NCBI GenBank assembly: GCA_003971905.1
Contig: RSEE01000005.1
Location: forward strand, 1,116,001 to 1,180,000
DNA length: 64,000 nt
Source: Moniliella sp. 'wahieum'
Taxonomy: Eukaryota > Basidiomycota > Moniliellomycetes > Moniliellales > Moniliellaceae
Direction of reading: 5' to 3'
Shown: positions 54,068-64,000 of the stretch, one piece after another
Layout of the letters: the number at the start of each line of letters is the position of its first letter
Numbering within the stretch: the stretch's first letter is position 1
The notes under the pieces: model-generated
The model's database searches: none
The model's input: the letters and a program-made list of their open reading frames with translations, nothing else
Told to the model about the DNA's origin: nothing
Position numbers and translations under genes: made by a program

Positions 54068-56322
54068 CTACGAGTGGGAAAGTGGGCCATTGAGCAGGAA
54101 CGCAACACTGGACCGATGTTCCTCCACCTTCCTCTCCGGGGAGATAGGAGCGTGGGGGGGCGCACAGCGTGCGGCCGCCCCGCCGCCCTCGGGCTCCGGC
54201 TCAACAAGGTGATAGGAAGCCAGGGTGAACTGGACCGAGCCCGATTCGTCCCGTGCAGGCCAGGGGGGCAAGTCGCGCTGCTCCGAGACCGAGTGTCTTC
54301 GGCCGATCGGCACGGACGCACGGTCCTGGTCCTGGCCGTGGCGCGCCTGCAAAAACTCGCCGAGCATGATGGAATTGCGTCGGGTCAAGTCGGGTGCAAA
54401 GGCGTGCGGTCCGGCGCGCTTGGACGGTCGCTTCACCGAGCCTTTCCTTCGCCCGCGGCTGGTGGAGGTCTTGCGCGTGCGCGGCGGCAACGGAGCGCGC
54501 GCCGCTCCGAAACAAAGTCCGGATCAGTAAACGTAGGCGCGGTACGCCATCGGAACAGCGTCAGAGGGACCTCGCCCAGGTGGGGCAGCGCGGCGGTGGC
54601 TATGTGGCTCGGGAGCCAGAGCCGGAGCAGGTCCGCCAGGCGCACCCCGCCGCGGTCAAGCGGGACCACTTGTTTGCACTCCTTCCACCACGGCAGCGCG
54701 CTGGGCGGCACCCCAAAGTAGACCTGGGTCGAAAAGAGGACGAGACCGGGGCCGGCGAGGAACGGCGAAGTGAGCCGCAACTCGCTCAAACTGTCTCCCT
54801 GGAGAAGAGAACGAGGTGGTTGGCCAACGGCCGTGCCAAGTCGTCTCGACCGTCGTGAAGGAGGTGGACAAGGTGGGCGGTCTGTCCCAACAAATAGTCA
54901 AAGTAAAAGCATGCCTCTTCCCGAGACAGCGGGGTCTGCTCACAATACGCCTGCTCGAGGATCCCTCGGACCTGAGCCAACTGCACCTTGCTCGGGTCGC
55001 GCCACGCTGCCGGCAGCGCCTCCCGCCACGCCTGATAGGTTGCTTCTGCTTGCGCACGTCCTCCGCGAGCCATCATCGTAGCCCCGGCAAACGCTGCGGC
55101 GCCCATTTGAAGCGCGATTAACCCGCTGTCCCTCCATTGGCAAAGAGGAAAGAGCGGTCGAGAAAGTGCAGAGGAACGTAGGCGTACAGCGACGCGCTGA
55201 CCAAGGTGCCCACCAAGCTGATCCCCAACGTTCGGCGAAGGGTATGGGTGCAGGGCCCTTCTTCTTGCGGGGTGAAGTGAAGACGACGCTGGTGCGGGGA
55301 GCGCAACCTGACAGAGCTCGTTCGCCGTGCCCGTCTCGCCCATGGAGAGGTAATATTGCGAGAGAAGGACATGTGCACACGCTGCCAGCAGTTCCTCCTC
55401 GGACGACGCACACCGCCCCGGTCATTCTGCAGCTGCAGACGCGCATATTCGGCCCAGTGGTGGCCCATTACGCCCAGCTGATACGACGTGTTCTCGTGCC
55501 ACCGAGGAAGCGCCATGTCCTTGTCCGACCCGGCGGAAACCGGATGGGCAAACGGTTGCAACTTGCCAGCCGTGACGAGATTCGTCTCGAGCACAGCGGC
55601 CAGGGCCAAACGGCGTACTTGGTCGCGACTTGCGTCCCTGTTTGCATCTTGGGAGGGGGGAGCGAATCGATCCGGCTGCGCGGCACAGCCAAGGAGAGAG
55701 GAACGCGTAGCGCTGGTAAATTGTGAGCAGATGCGCTTGGTGCTCAGGGCCGACGGCAGGTTTGCTCATCGCCAGCACCGGCGGCACCGCCATCTCTTCG
55801 GTCCGCATCAGCGTAGCATCGTACGTCTCGTCCGAGTGGTTCAGACTAGTATCACACACAGCACGGGTCCCAGTCAGCCTTGGTTGGGATGTGCACCATC
55901 AGGGGCGCGCGGGGGGGGGGGGGGGGGTAAGGGGCAGAGAGGTAGGCGTACTTGTATCGACAGGACAGAATGGCTCCCCTGTCCTGGCAGTTGGAGCAGG
56001 GCATGCCCCCTCACAACCGCGCTTGCCGCGGCGGCAGGGATGGCATGCCAGCGTGGCGCGCTTCTGCTTGTTGGAGCGCTGGGAATCCAGCGGAACGTCA
56101 TCCTCGTGTTGGGAAAGATCGGCTGGGGTGCCTGGGAGGAGGTCGGAGGCTTCGGACCGGCCCTCCTCGTGCTCGTGCTCATGCTCGTGCTGGTGCGGAT
56201 GATGGTGAAGGTGAGGGGAGGTGCTCGGGCTCGGGCGACAGGTCTTCCGGGCGCGGACGCTTGAGGGAGCGGAGGGGCAAGGCGCTGAGCAAGGTGGACG
56301 AGCCCGCACTGGATATGGACAT
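54068..56322 (-). CDS. Zn2Cys6 transcription regulator, unassigned
   Basis: The ATG at 56320-56322 opens MSISSAGSSTLLSALPLRSL, then KRPRPEDLSPEPE and a His/Glu-rich stretch. The Zn2Cys6 cluster (about 56055-55955) reads ACHPCRRGKRGCEG, then one frame on MPCSNCQDRGAILSC: six cysteines in CX2C-X6-C-X6-C-X2-C-X8-C order. An intron at 55846-55951 (GTACGC donor, GCTGAC branch, ACTAG end) contains a long C homopolymer. The middle region is helical (HLLTIYQRYAFLS, WHENTSYQLGVMGHHWAEYA, FYFDYLLGQTAHLVHLLHDG) and could be a divergent fungal-specific regulatory domain. A Ser/Arg-rich C-terminus ends at 54068. Many frame switches are present. Target genes are unknown. Confidence 0.72.
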
Positions 56323-56401
56323 GGGGGCAAGCAGACCGTGGGGACGGCGGGGTGGATGTGGGGGTGGATGTGGATGGAAATGGAGATGCGGAGGCAGTCG
56401 C

Positions 56402-56430
56402 CGTGGCGGTGGCGGTGGCGGTGGCGGGGC
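56402..56430. repeat. GGTGGC hexanucleotide microsatellite
   Basis: About five tandem GGTGGC units, noncoding as far as I can tell. Confidence 0.8.
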
Positions 56431-57995
56431 GGGGGGAGGATGGGAGGGATGGACCGAGGGCAGGAAGAGCGGTGGTGGCCAGCAGGCCGCGGGCGTAGCG
56501 CCACTGTGGAGGCCGCAGCACTCCAGCCGGGGACGGCAGGCTTAACCCCGCCGCGGGCGCAGATGGGCATGGACGATGGGGCAGGCACACTGCCCCGCGC
56601 CGTCCCAACCGCCACACGGCAGCCGAGGCCGTCGCTGCAGACGCTGCGGCCCTTGCAGGCCCTGGCCCGCCCCGCACGTGTCTGCGGTGCCTGGCCAGTG
56701 TGTGCTGGTGCCTGCGCCTCAGCAGCCTGGCGCCTGTGCCCCGCCTGTGCCCGCAAGTGCCCCGCATGCACGCCCCCACACACGCGCCGTGCCCGCACGC
56801 GTCCCTGCGGGAGTGTGCGCCACGCAGCCTCTCTCGCATCTGCATCGCACATCTCACATCGCCACCTGGTGGGGCCGGCGGGAGTGCAGCCGAGGCAGCA
56901 CAGCAGCACAGCCGCACAGCCGCCCCGCGCAGCACAGAGGCAGTATGGATGTACTAGTCCGGTGCGCGGGGTAATATGCTGTGGGCTACCTAGGGGAGGA
57001 AGCGGTGGAGGCGGGGACAGCGCTGCAGTGCGTGCTTATCTGCGCTGCGGCTGACGTCATGGCGGTATGGCCCAGGACGAAACGCCGGCGCTGGACAGGC
57101 GGGGGGAGTACGGAGTGTTCCCCAGGTCTTACTGCGCTAAGCGCAAACGTTAATCCCATTAACGTCGCCACTGACCGCCACACCGCCAATTCTTAGCAGC
57201 GCTACCACCCGTTTACCCCAGCCGCGGCGTTTAGCCATCGACGTCCCCTGCGGACGATGTGCCCTCCACGCATCCCAGCACACACCCACGCTCTCTGGCT
57301 CTCTGCCGTTTTGCCCGGGTCCGTGGCACAGAGCCTTCCTGTCACAGCCAAACCAAATCAAAATGTGCGGAGAAGCTCGCGTCCTGTTGGGTAATAGTCT
57401 CCTGTGTCTCCAGCAAGCCTGCATCGACCATCACCAGCCCCACGGCCGCACAAACTTATGCTGTTGCATGGTGGCAACTCAGTACTCCCTCCCCACACCC
57501 CCTCTCTCCGGGGGGCACACCAGCTCCAAAGCGTCGTCTCACTCTACCAGCCAACGCGCCTGCATTGTGTGGAAACAGAACGAGGGCCCTTGCCTTCTAC
57601 CCCAGCTCCCAGCTCCCACGTTGCAGCTGTGGGGTATAGTGGTCCCACGTGCTCCTGCCCCCCTCGAACGGATATGTTTCCTCGCGCCCAGCATCTCCGG
57701 GGTTCGAACACAGAGGTGCTTAGTGCTCCAACACAGTGCGTATATGGTGGAGATGACATATCTACAGCCTTTTTTTGCCAAGCCAGCTGCCGAACTGTCC
57801 TTGCGTTTCCCCGCAACGGTGCTAGTCCTTTCGTACAGGACGGCACGATCAAGGCAGTTTAGATGAACTGTCGATTTGGGCGCCAACCGACGTAGTCGTC
57901 CGCGCTCCAAGTGCATTGCGCAAGGGGCGGGCCAAAAGCTGTGGAACAAAGTGTTGGTTCCTCTTGACACCAAGTGCGGGCCGTGGGGGAAAAGG

Positions 57996-58055
57996 ATGAG
58001 ATTTCCATCTGCACTGTGACCAGCCATGAGATTTCCGTCTGCACTGTGACCAGCC
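57996..58055. repeat. Two 30-bp direct repeats
   Basis: Units at 57996-58025 and 58026-58055 begin ATGAGATTTCC and end GACCAGCC. They differ at a single base (A/G). Confidence 0.9.
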
Positions 58056-58840
58056 AACTGGAATGGTCCTGGAGCTTTTCCATTTTGTGCCAGATGACGC
58101 GCGAATGGTCGTCTGGCCACAAACGGGTACCAATTGTTTCTTCACTCCCCCAGGAGGTTGAGTTGAAGACGCGCTACGACGCTGCCTTCACTCACTGTCA
58201 TGCCGTTCCAAGAGGGGATCCGATCGGGTCTCAGGAGCTCCCAGGCTGAGTAGGGACAGAGCGAACGAGCACTCTGCCTGCAGAAAGAACGATTCAAGAT
58301 GCCGGAAGATCACTGCCCAAAACGCATCAGGGGTTAGTATAGCAGCGGCGAAAAGTGTGGAAGCCAACGGCATTTTATATCTGGGCTTTTGAGTCCGCGA
58401 AGAGAGAATAAGAAAAGTACAACGGCAGGCGAGTTGGCCAGAAAGAAAAATATGAGCCGTGCGGTGACACGCCGCCGCAATATGGCAATCGCAATGCGCG
58501 ATGCCTGGCACATTGATGGTGCGCTGTGATTGATATGCTGCCGAAGCTGGAGGTAGTCGGGCGAGGGGATGGTGGACGGGAGGGACAAGAGGGTAAGCTA
58601 CGTTTTCTTGCCTTTCAATACCGGACCGACTGGCTCGGTTGCCAGAATATGAAAGTGCCCGGCTGTGGGCCCACTACCCCCTTTATTGCGCCGAGATAGA
58701 TTGAGGACAAACGGCACGCTGCTTTGCTCAGTGTTCACTGTAGCTGACTATCTGCCAACACCTACTCCTGTCCCATGATGCATTGTCCAAGAACAGTTGC
58801 GAAGATGGCAATTCCCTCCGTAGTTTAGAGAGACATATAA

Positions 58841-59053
58841 TTAAACCCTCTGATGAGGCCGTGAGTCCGGATGGTCCTCGAGGGTGAAGATGCAATCGCA
58901 CTGGTGGTGGTGGTGGTCTAAGCCAACCAGCAACACGCGTACAGAGGAATCAAACAGCGAAGAGTCGCCACCAGGGGCTAAGCTGCGAACAAGGACAAAC
59001 AGAGAGAGAAACAACAGAACTCCCACAGGCCTGAGGAGGAGCTGAAGGGACAT
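58841..59053 (-). CDS. Small ORF with signal-peptide-like N-terminus
   Basis: This 70-codon ORF starts at ATG 59051-59053. The first 25 residues are strongly hydrophobic with one Arg (MSLQLLLRPVGVLLFLSLFV), followed by LVRSLA, a plausible signal-peptidase site. The predicted mature part is about 43 residues with two cysteines (CDC) and four consecutive histidines. I recognise no family. Small secreted proteins are common in plant- and animal-associated basidiomycetes, but so are chance ORFs of this length. Confidence 0.28.
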   Translation of the reverse strand: MSLQLLLRPVGVLLFLSLFVLVRSLAPGGDSSLFDSSVRVLLVGLDHHHHQCDCIFTLEDHPDSRPHQRV

Positions 59054-59660
59054 TGGCCAAAGCACGAGCCACCCGATGGCTTAACACCCTCTTAGTATGC
59101 ACATCCCGCCTGCTTCGCGGCTACCGGCTATACTGGTTGTTGCACACTCCTGTCGAGGCGTTGAGGATGGTTCAGACGCTCAGCCTGAGCCTGTGATGCG
59201 CTGGGGAGTGTAACATAACCTGGTACGCGCTCGCCGGCCGGTAGCCGGTATAATCGGAATCAATCATCGATCATTCCATCATCCCGATCATGTCAGCAAG
59301 TGGGCCACCACGCCACTGTACCTGAGCTGATGCATGCTGCGCCGGCAATGCGGCGCCTGGGGGCGAGGCTGAGCTGGTGCCTGCTGGTGCTGATCGCTGA
59401 TCGGTGATCAAGCCCATGATCGAAGAAGGCTCATTCATCGATCATCCGCATCGCCTGCGGCGGCGGAACCTCAAAGTGCGCTCCGAGGAGGCCAGCCACA
59501 GAACGCAACCAAGGCGCTGTGGCCGAGCAGGGCCCCACGACACCCAGGTGGAGAAAAGTTGGAGCTCGCCCTTTCACATCTCCCGCTTGGTCGGGACCTT
59601 TTTCTCTGCCTACCTCGCCTCGCGCGGCCCGCTTCGCTCTGCTCTGCCCCCCCCCCCGCC

Positions 59661-60893
59661 ATGACCAGTGCTGCTCCCCCGCCGCCACCGGCTCTGCCGC
59701 GCCCCCGCCCTCCCCCCGCCGCATCGGAACCCAATCCCCCTCCAGCGCCTTCGGTCACTGCGGGCGTGAAGCACGCGCCCGATGCCAAAGCAAAGGCGCT
59801 GGAGAAGCAACTGCTGCTCTGTCGCTCTCTCGCCCTGCGTATGGGACCCAACTACCAGATCGTGAAAGTGATTGGAGAGGGGCGTACGGCTCGGTCGTGG
59901 CAGCCAAGCACGTGCCCACTGGCACCAGTGTGGCCATCAAGAGCATCCATCCGTTTACCAACCGACTCATGGCCATTCGAACGTTGCGGGTGATCCAACT
60001 GCTTCGGTACTTTCAAGAACAGCATGCGTGCCAGTACATTGTTGCTCTGCTCAATGTAGTGCATGCGCCGAGCTACGAGCAGTTTGACCACATTTGTCTC
60101 GTCCAAGAGCTGATGGAGGCCGACCTGGCCAAGGTGCTGCGGTCCCAGACAGTCACCGAGGAACATGCGGCGTACTTTACCTGGCAAGTGCTCTGTGCGC
60201 TCAAGGTGTTGCACAGCGCCGATGTGCTGCACCGTGATCTGAAACCGTCCAACTTGCTCATCAATGCCAACTGCGACCTGAAGATGTGCGACTTGGTCTC
60301 TCGCGCTCTCGTCTTGACCGCTGCCAACATTGACCAAGCGACCGGGGTGGGCTTCATGTCGGAGTATGTCGCCACACGCTGGTACCGTGCGCCGAGATTA
60401 TGCTCACATTTTGCCAATACACCAAGGCGATCGACCTTTGGGCCGTGGGCGTGATCCTGGCGGAGATTCTGCTCGGTCGTCCGCTCTTTCCAGGGAAGGA
60501 CTACCACAATCAGATGGCGCTCACGCTCGACGTGCTTGGCACACCCAAGATGCAAGAGATGCTGCCGATCCAGTCGCGTCGCACGCGCCAGTACTTGACC
60601 AGCATGCCCATCCGGCCTCGCGCCAACTTTGCCACCCTCTTCCCTGCCGCCTCGCCCGAAGCACGCGACTTTTTGCAGCGCACGCTCCAGTTTGACCCGA
60701 CCAAGCGTCTGACCGTCGACGAGGCCCTAAGCATCCCTTTGTTCATGGCTACTGCACCGACACTCCCCAGGTCACTGTCCCTTCCCTCCCGCAGCAGTTC
60801 TTCCACCTTGACCTCAAGACCGATGTCCAGACCGAGGAGGTACGGCAAGAGTTGTGGAACCAAGTATCCACGTTCCCAGCCATGATAGGATAA
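59661..60893 (+). CDS. ERK-type MAP kinase (divergent)
   Basis: A serine/threonine kinase of the MAPK family. The ATG at 59661 opens a Pro/Ala-rich N-terminal extension of about 60 residues; the kinase domain begins GPNYQIVKVIGEG. Visible motifs are the P-loop (frame break at about 59880), VAIK lysine, LVQELMEADL, the catalytic loop HRDLKPSNLLINANCDLKMC, a DFG region (frame break near 60293), SEYVATRWYRAP, YTKAIDLWAVGVILAEILLG and GKDY, and the CMGC insert and FDPTKRLTVDEAL. The C-terminus continues in another frame (QQFFHLDLKTDVQTEEVRQE) to TAA 60891-60893. It resembles the Slt2/Mpk1 and Fus3/Kss1 groups, but I cannot place it firmly. Odd residues: SEY instead of TEY, and Val at the usual alpha-C Glu position (GTG at 59990-59992). 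Confidence 0.85.
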
Positions 60894-61602
60894 CTACCTA
60901 CTCTTGTCACCTACCACCTGCCAGCCATCTCCCTCGCTCCTTCCCCCTCATTCCCTTTCTTGCACACCATACCCCCTCTCTCTTACGACCGCACTTTTCT
61001 TTAACGCTTTTGCTCTATATCCCATTTGTGGCGCCCCCTTTTGCCTGCTTGGGCTTGGGGCCGCGTGCTATTCCTATTCCCTTGATGTTTAATTTGGGTT
61101 TTGTTTCATTGGCACATTCTGGTCAAGGTTCTTGGTTGGGGCAAGGGAGGTGAGCCCCGGGAGCGATGAACGCGATCCACGTACAGTAGATAGCACGCTT
61201 CGCTTCTTTGTACGCACAGCGCGTACTTGGACTTGTGCATCGCCGTATGCACAGAGAACTGGTGAGCCTCACCGCTGAGCAGACTCAACCTTGCCCAACA
61301 TTGGCTGGAGCTAGGTTATGCATGTTTTTGAGGCCACAAAGTGTTGGCTTAAATTGGGCATTTGGGCTCCCCGGCTTACATCAGCACTCCTTGTGCCGTG
61401 TTCTGCCCTGCCTGCCATGTCCCATGTCACGTGTCACATGTCACTCATGTGTCAGCCTGCCGTCCATGGCCCCGCGCAGCAACTTGTAACACTGGGCCAT
61501 CCAAACGCACGTCCATCGCACGCATCGCCAGCAGCGGCACCGACCCCCAACCATTGTCTCCCTATCCACACTCCACCCCGCCTCGCACCACCATCCCCCG
61601 CC
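60894..61602. other. Spacer between MAP kinase and FIS1
   Basis: It starts with a pyrimidine-rich MAPK 3' UTR and ends with the FIS1 promoter, which includes the CATGTCA array at 61.42 kb. No gene is supported. Confidence 0.5.
61416..61443. repeat. CATGTCA/CGTGTCA heptamer array
   Basis: Four consecutive heptamers: CATGTCC, CATGTCA, CGTGTCA, CATGTCA. It lies about 160 bp upstream of the FIS1 ATG. Confidence 0.8.
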
Positions 61603-62117
61603 ATGTCGCTTCCGTACGCTGCCGATGCAGCTGAATCGTTGACGCCCGCCCAGCTTGCCGTGCTGCGCAACCAGTACCAGGCCGAAGACGCCCAGGGCCA
61701 CGTATCGGTCCAGACGCAATTCAACTACGCCTGGGGACTCGTCCGCTCCGACCAGCGGGAAGAGATGGTGGAGGGCGTCAACCTCCTCGCCAACATCTAC
61801 CGCGACGCCCCGGCTCGTAGGGAATGCGTCTACTACCTTGCCCTGGGCCACTACAAGCTCGGCAACTTCGATGAGGCCCGCCGATTCAATGCGCTGCTGC
61901 TCTCGCGCGAGCCGAATAATCTCCAAGCCCAGAGCTTGGGCGCTCTGATCGAACGTGGTGTAGCTAAAGGTATGTGTGTCTTGCGAGACGTACGACGTGC
62001 GACGTGCAACGACATGCTGACGTTCCGATCAGAGGGGTACATTGGCATGGCCATCACGGCCGGTGTAGCGACGATTGGCGGCATTCTGCTGGCCAGCTGT
62101 TGCGGCGGCGGCGTTAA
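61603..62117 (+). CDS. FIS1: Mitochondrial fission protein FIS1
   Basis: FIS1 is the tail-anchored outer-membrane protein that recruits the dynamin-related fission machinery to mitochondria and peroxisomes. The ATG at 61603 opens MSLPYAADAAESLTPAQLAV. The TPR-like bundle is clear (VQTQFNYAWGLVRSDQREEM, ECVYYLALGHYKLGNFDEAR). An intron at 61970-62032 (GTATGT donor, GCTGAC branch, ATCAG end) splits a Glu codon. The C-terminal anchor GMAITAGVATIGGILLAS should be followed by a basic tip. As printed the frame runs on past it, but one missing base near 62098 restores LLRRRR and TAA at 62115-62117, the normal family ending. Length of about 150 aa is standard. Confidence 0.93.
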
Positions 62118-62879
62118 CCTCGCGGCCTCGGCTCCACTCTGCTCTCGTCTCGTCCGTTCTTGTGTCCAACCCCCCGCGTCGCTCTTTTGGCTTGCCGTTA
62201 TACAATTCTGCTGGATTCTGTGCCTTGCACCTTTCCCCCCGGCCGACCGATGCCATACCAATCTATTTCCCACCCTTCTCTCCCACCACTATGCCGGCTG
62301 CTCTGCGCGTGATGACAGAGACTGGTCAGGATGCTCTCCGGTGGGTAGGGTGCATGCAAGGTAGCTCGTGGGTTGCTGCCATGTGGTCGACGCCCCCTCT
62401 GTGTTGCCAGCGTTTCGACGGGCGGGCACTGGGACATGTGACGGCTGGCTACGCAGCCGGATTAAGATTGCTGCGCTGCGCCTCGGGCGCACTGGGAGCT
62501 AGCTGGACGCTTTGAAATGTAACCTGCCGCGGGGGAAAGGTTGGAAACGCACACCCACAGCCACATTGTTTCAACAACCCAGCCCCGAAGAGAAACGCCG
62601 CCGGGCGCAGGGGCAGTGTCAGCAGCGGCCATGCGCTCCCGCACGCTGCCGCTGGTTTGAAATTTGATGCGCTTGGCCGCCGCCCGGGCCCTCGTTCGCA
62701 TTTCGCATCGCACACTCAGGACACAGGACACTTTGTACGCACAGCCGATCCGCCGCCGCAACTCAAATCCTACTCCTCCTAATCCTCGTCTTCCTTCAGG
62801 CCACCTTGCTTTTCCCCCGCTCTTCCTCCGCTCCTCCTCCCTCCTCTCCCCGCCACCCTTCTCCTCCGCATCCTTTCCT
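62118..62879. other. Spacer between FIS1 and HEL2
   Basis: It holds the FIS1 3' flank and the HEL2 promoter. The last 100 bases before the HEL2 ATG are strongly pyrimidine-rich (CTCCTCC-type). No gene is seen. Confidence 0.5.
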
Positions 62880-64000
62880 ATGCCCCCTCGTCGCCGTGCC
62901 AACTTTGGTGCTACCCTGACCAGCGAACAGGACACCGACCGGCCCGCTTTGGGTGCTGCCGCCCACGCTTCTGAGCCTGCCGCCGCGTCGGCTTCGGAAC
63001 CCGCCACCCCTACCAAGGGCAAAGGACAGGCCAGGCTCCGGGCAAGAGTCAGCAAGGGTCCGGGCAAAGGCCAGGGCCAGAGCAAGGGCGCAGCCCAGGA
63101 CAAGGACAAACAAGGCCAAGGGCAAAGCCAAGGCCAAGACCAGTCCTGCCGCCGACGGCGCTCGTTCCGCTCAGTCAGGTGCCTCCTCGCTTGAGGCAGC
63201 CAAAGGCAAAGGCAAAGGAAAAGACAACGACCACAACAAACCCCACCCTCAAAAAGACGCCGCCCAGCCTGGCTCGGGCAAGGCCTCCTCGCCGATTGCT
63301 GTCACCGTTACCGGCTACTCCCCCTCTCCAGAAGAAGCGGAAAAAGAAGCAGAGGAGGAGGAGGGTGTGGAGGTGGAAGCATGCTTCATCTGTGCAGAGC
63401 CGATGCGGGTGCAAGCTGTGTACCCATGCAGCCACACGACGTGTGGGAGGTGTGCGCTGCGGTTGCGTGCGCTCTACAAGCAAAGTGTCTGCGTGTACTG
63501 CAAGTCCGAGGCGGCCGAGGTCGTATTTACCTTGCAGCCCGGGCGGGAGTTTGCTTCGTTCACCCCGGACGAGATGGAATGGCACGACAACCGCCTGGGA
63601 CTGCGGTTTGCCACCCAGGAAGAGAAGGATGATGCTCTGCAGCTGCTGTTGTTCCATTGCTCTCACTCGGGTGCGAGCATACTCTCCCCCCCGCTCTGCC
63701 TTGGTCGCTGGCATCCACCCCTCCGTGGCCATTGGCACAGGAACAGAGGGTGCTCTTCAAGGCTGGGCTGGGCTTAAGGAGCATGTGAGCAAGTCCCATC
63801 GCCGTAGCCTTTGCGAGCTGTGTATTCAGTTCAAGAAGATCTTCACCTACGAGCACCCTCTCTACACGCATCGCCAGCTCGCCGCCCACCAGACAAGCGA
63901 GCATCGCAAGTGTGAGTTTTGCAACCAGTTCTTCTATGGCCCCGACGAACTCTACAAGCATCTACGGGATCGGCACTTTCAGTGCCAAATGTGCGCCGTC
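62880..64000 (+). CDS. HEL2: RING-type E3 ligase HEL2/ZNF598 (5' part, truncated by window end)
   Basis: HEL2/ZNF598 senses collided ribosomes and ubiquitinates 40S proteins to start ribosome quality control. The ATG at 62880 opens MPPRRRANFGATLTSEQDTD. A long Lys/Gln/Gly-rich disordered segment follows; the reading changes frame near 63120. The RING (about 63381-63520) reads CFICAEPMRVQAVYPCSHTT then CGRCALRLRALYKQSVCVYC. Next come the conserved FTPDEMEWHDNRLGLRFATQ segment, a further frame change near 63660, and the start of the zinc-finger array (HVSKSHRRSLCELCIQFKKI, CEFCNQFFYGPDELYKHLRD). The gene continues past the window. The family is clear from the RING plus the LCELC and CEFC fingers. 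Confidence 0.9.

Larger units (their letters stand above)
56323..59660. other. Repeat-rich intergenic region upstream of the MAP kinase
   Basis: 56.32-56.95 kb is GC-rich with GGTGGC and GTGCCC words and is probably the 5' flank of the Zn2Cys6 gene. 57.2-59.6 kb has only short open frames; the one worth noting is the small secreted-type ORF at 58841-59053. TACCGGCTA, GATCGATGA and CAGCCTGAG words occur near 59.1-59.3 kb. Confidence 0.4.

Noticed and set aside
58848-58895. Hammerhead-ribozyme-like CTGATGAG...GTGAGTCC with CCCT/AGGG flanks
   Set aside because: The essential GAAA after stem II is missing and stem II has a mismatch. It was also considered as a C/D snoRNA box C, but no CTGA box D lies at a usual distance.
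1-64000. CRISPR arrays, bacterial operons, ribosomal RNA genes, viral genes
   Set aside because: None is present. Repeats are contiguous heptamers or minisatellites without spacers, and gene structure is eukaryotic with introns.

Overview
The window is nuclear DNA of a GC-rich fungus, most probably a basidiomycete. The evidence is fungal-restricted genes (translation elongation factor eEF3, an SPT23/MGA2-type membrane-tethered regulator, two Zn2Cys6 regulators, a GRR1 F-box/LRR protein) and short introns of about 58-106 nt, often with GTACGT or similar donors, CTAAC/CTGAC branch points and CAG/TAG acceptors. I cannot name the genus from sequence alone.

Layout. 1-2.9 kb (minus strand): an unrecognised protein and the MICOS core subunit MIC60. 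2.9-11.5 kb: a long gene-poor tract of lower GC, full of short tandem words and one 70-bp direct duplication. 11.5-16.9 kb: an ERT1/AcuK-like Zn2Cys6 regulator (+), a probable intron-containing tRNA (-) and a RING-H2 protein (-). 16.9-20.3 kb: repeat-rich intergenic DNA. 20.3-30.1 kb (minus): SPT23/MGA2, aminopeptidase P and a small single-pass membrane protein. 30.5-36.3 kb (plus): an Sds3-like histone-deacetylase-complex subunit and eEF3. 36.3-43.6 kb: a lower-GC island with one unrecognised acidic coiled-coil gene, flanked by two related minisatellites. 43.6-51.2 kb: a dense block with GRR1 (+), AP-2 alpha (-), SmF (+) and 14-3-3 (-). 52-56.3 kb (minus): a C2H2-like protein and a second Zn2Cys6 regulator. 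59.7-64 kb (plus): an ERK-type MAP kinase, FIS1 and the start of HEL2/ZNF598.

The genes are mostly housekeeping or regulatory and do not form a metabolic cluster. Two act on mitochondrial architecture (MIC60, FIS1). Several act in signalling and ubiquitin control (MAPK, 14-3-3, GRR1, RING-H2, HEL2, SPT23/MGA2), and two in translation or its quality control (eEF3, HEL2).

Two window-wide properties stand out. First, most conserved genes are interrupted by single-base frame breaks although the peptide on each side matches the family closely. This points to uncorrected indels in the assembly rather than a run of pseudogenes, so most CDS coordinates below span several frames. Second, the intergenic DNA carries many short tandem arrays of one design: a self-complementary tetranucleotide followed by TGA/TCA (CATG, CGCG, ACGT, TCGA, TGCA, GTAC, CTAG, AGCT, GGCC). 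I know of no named repeat family with that rule.
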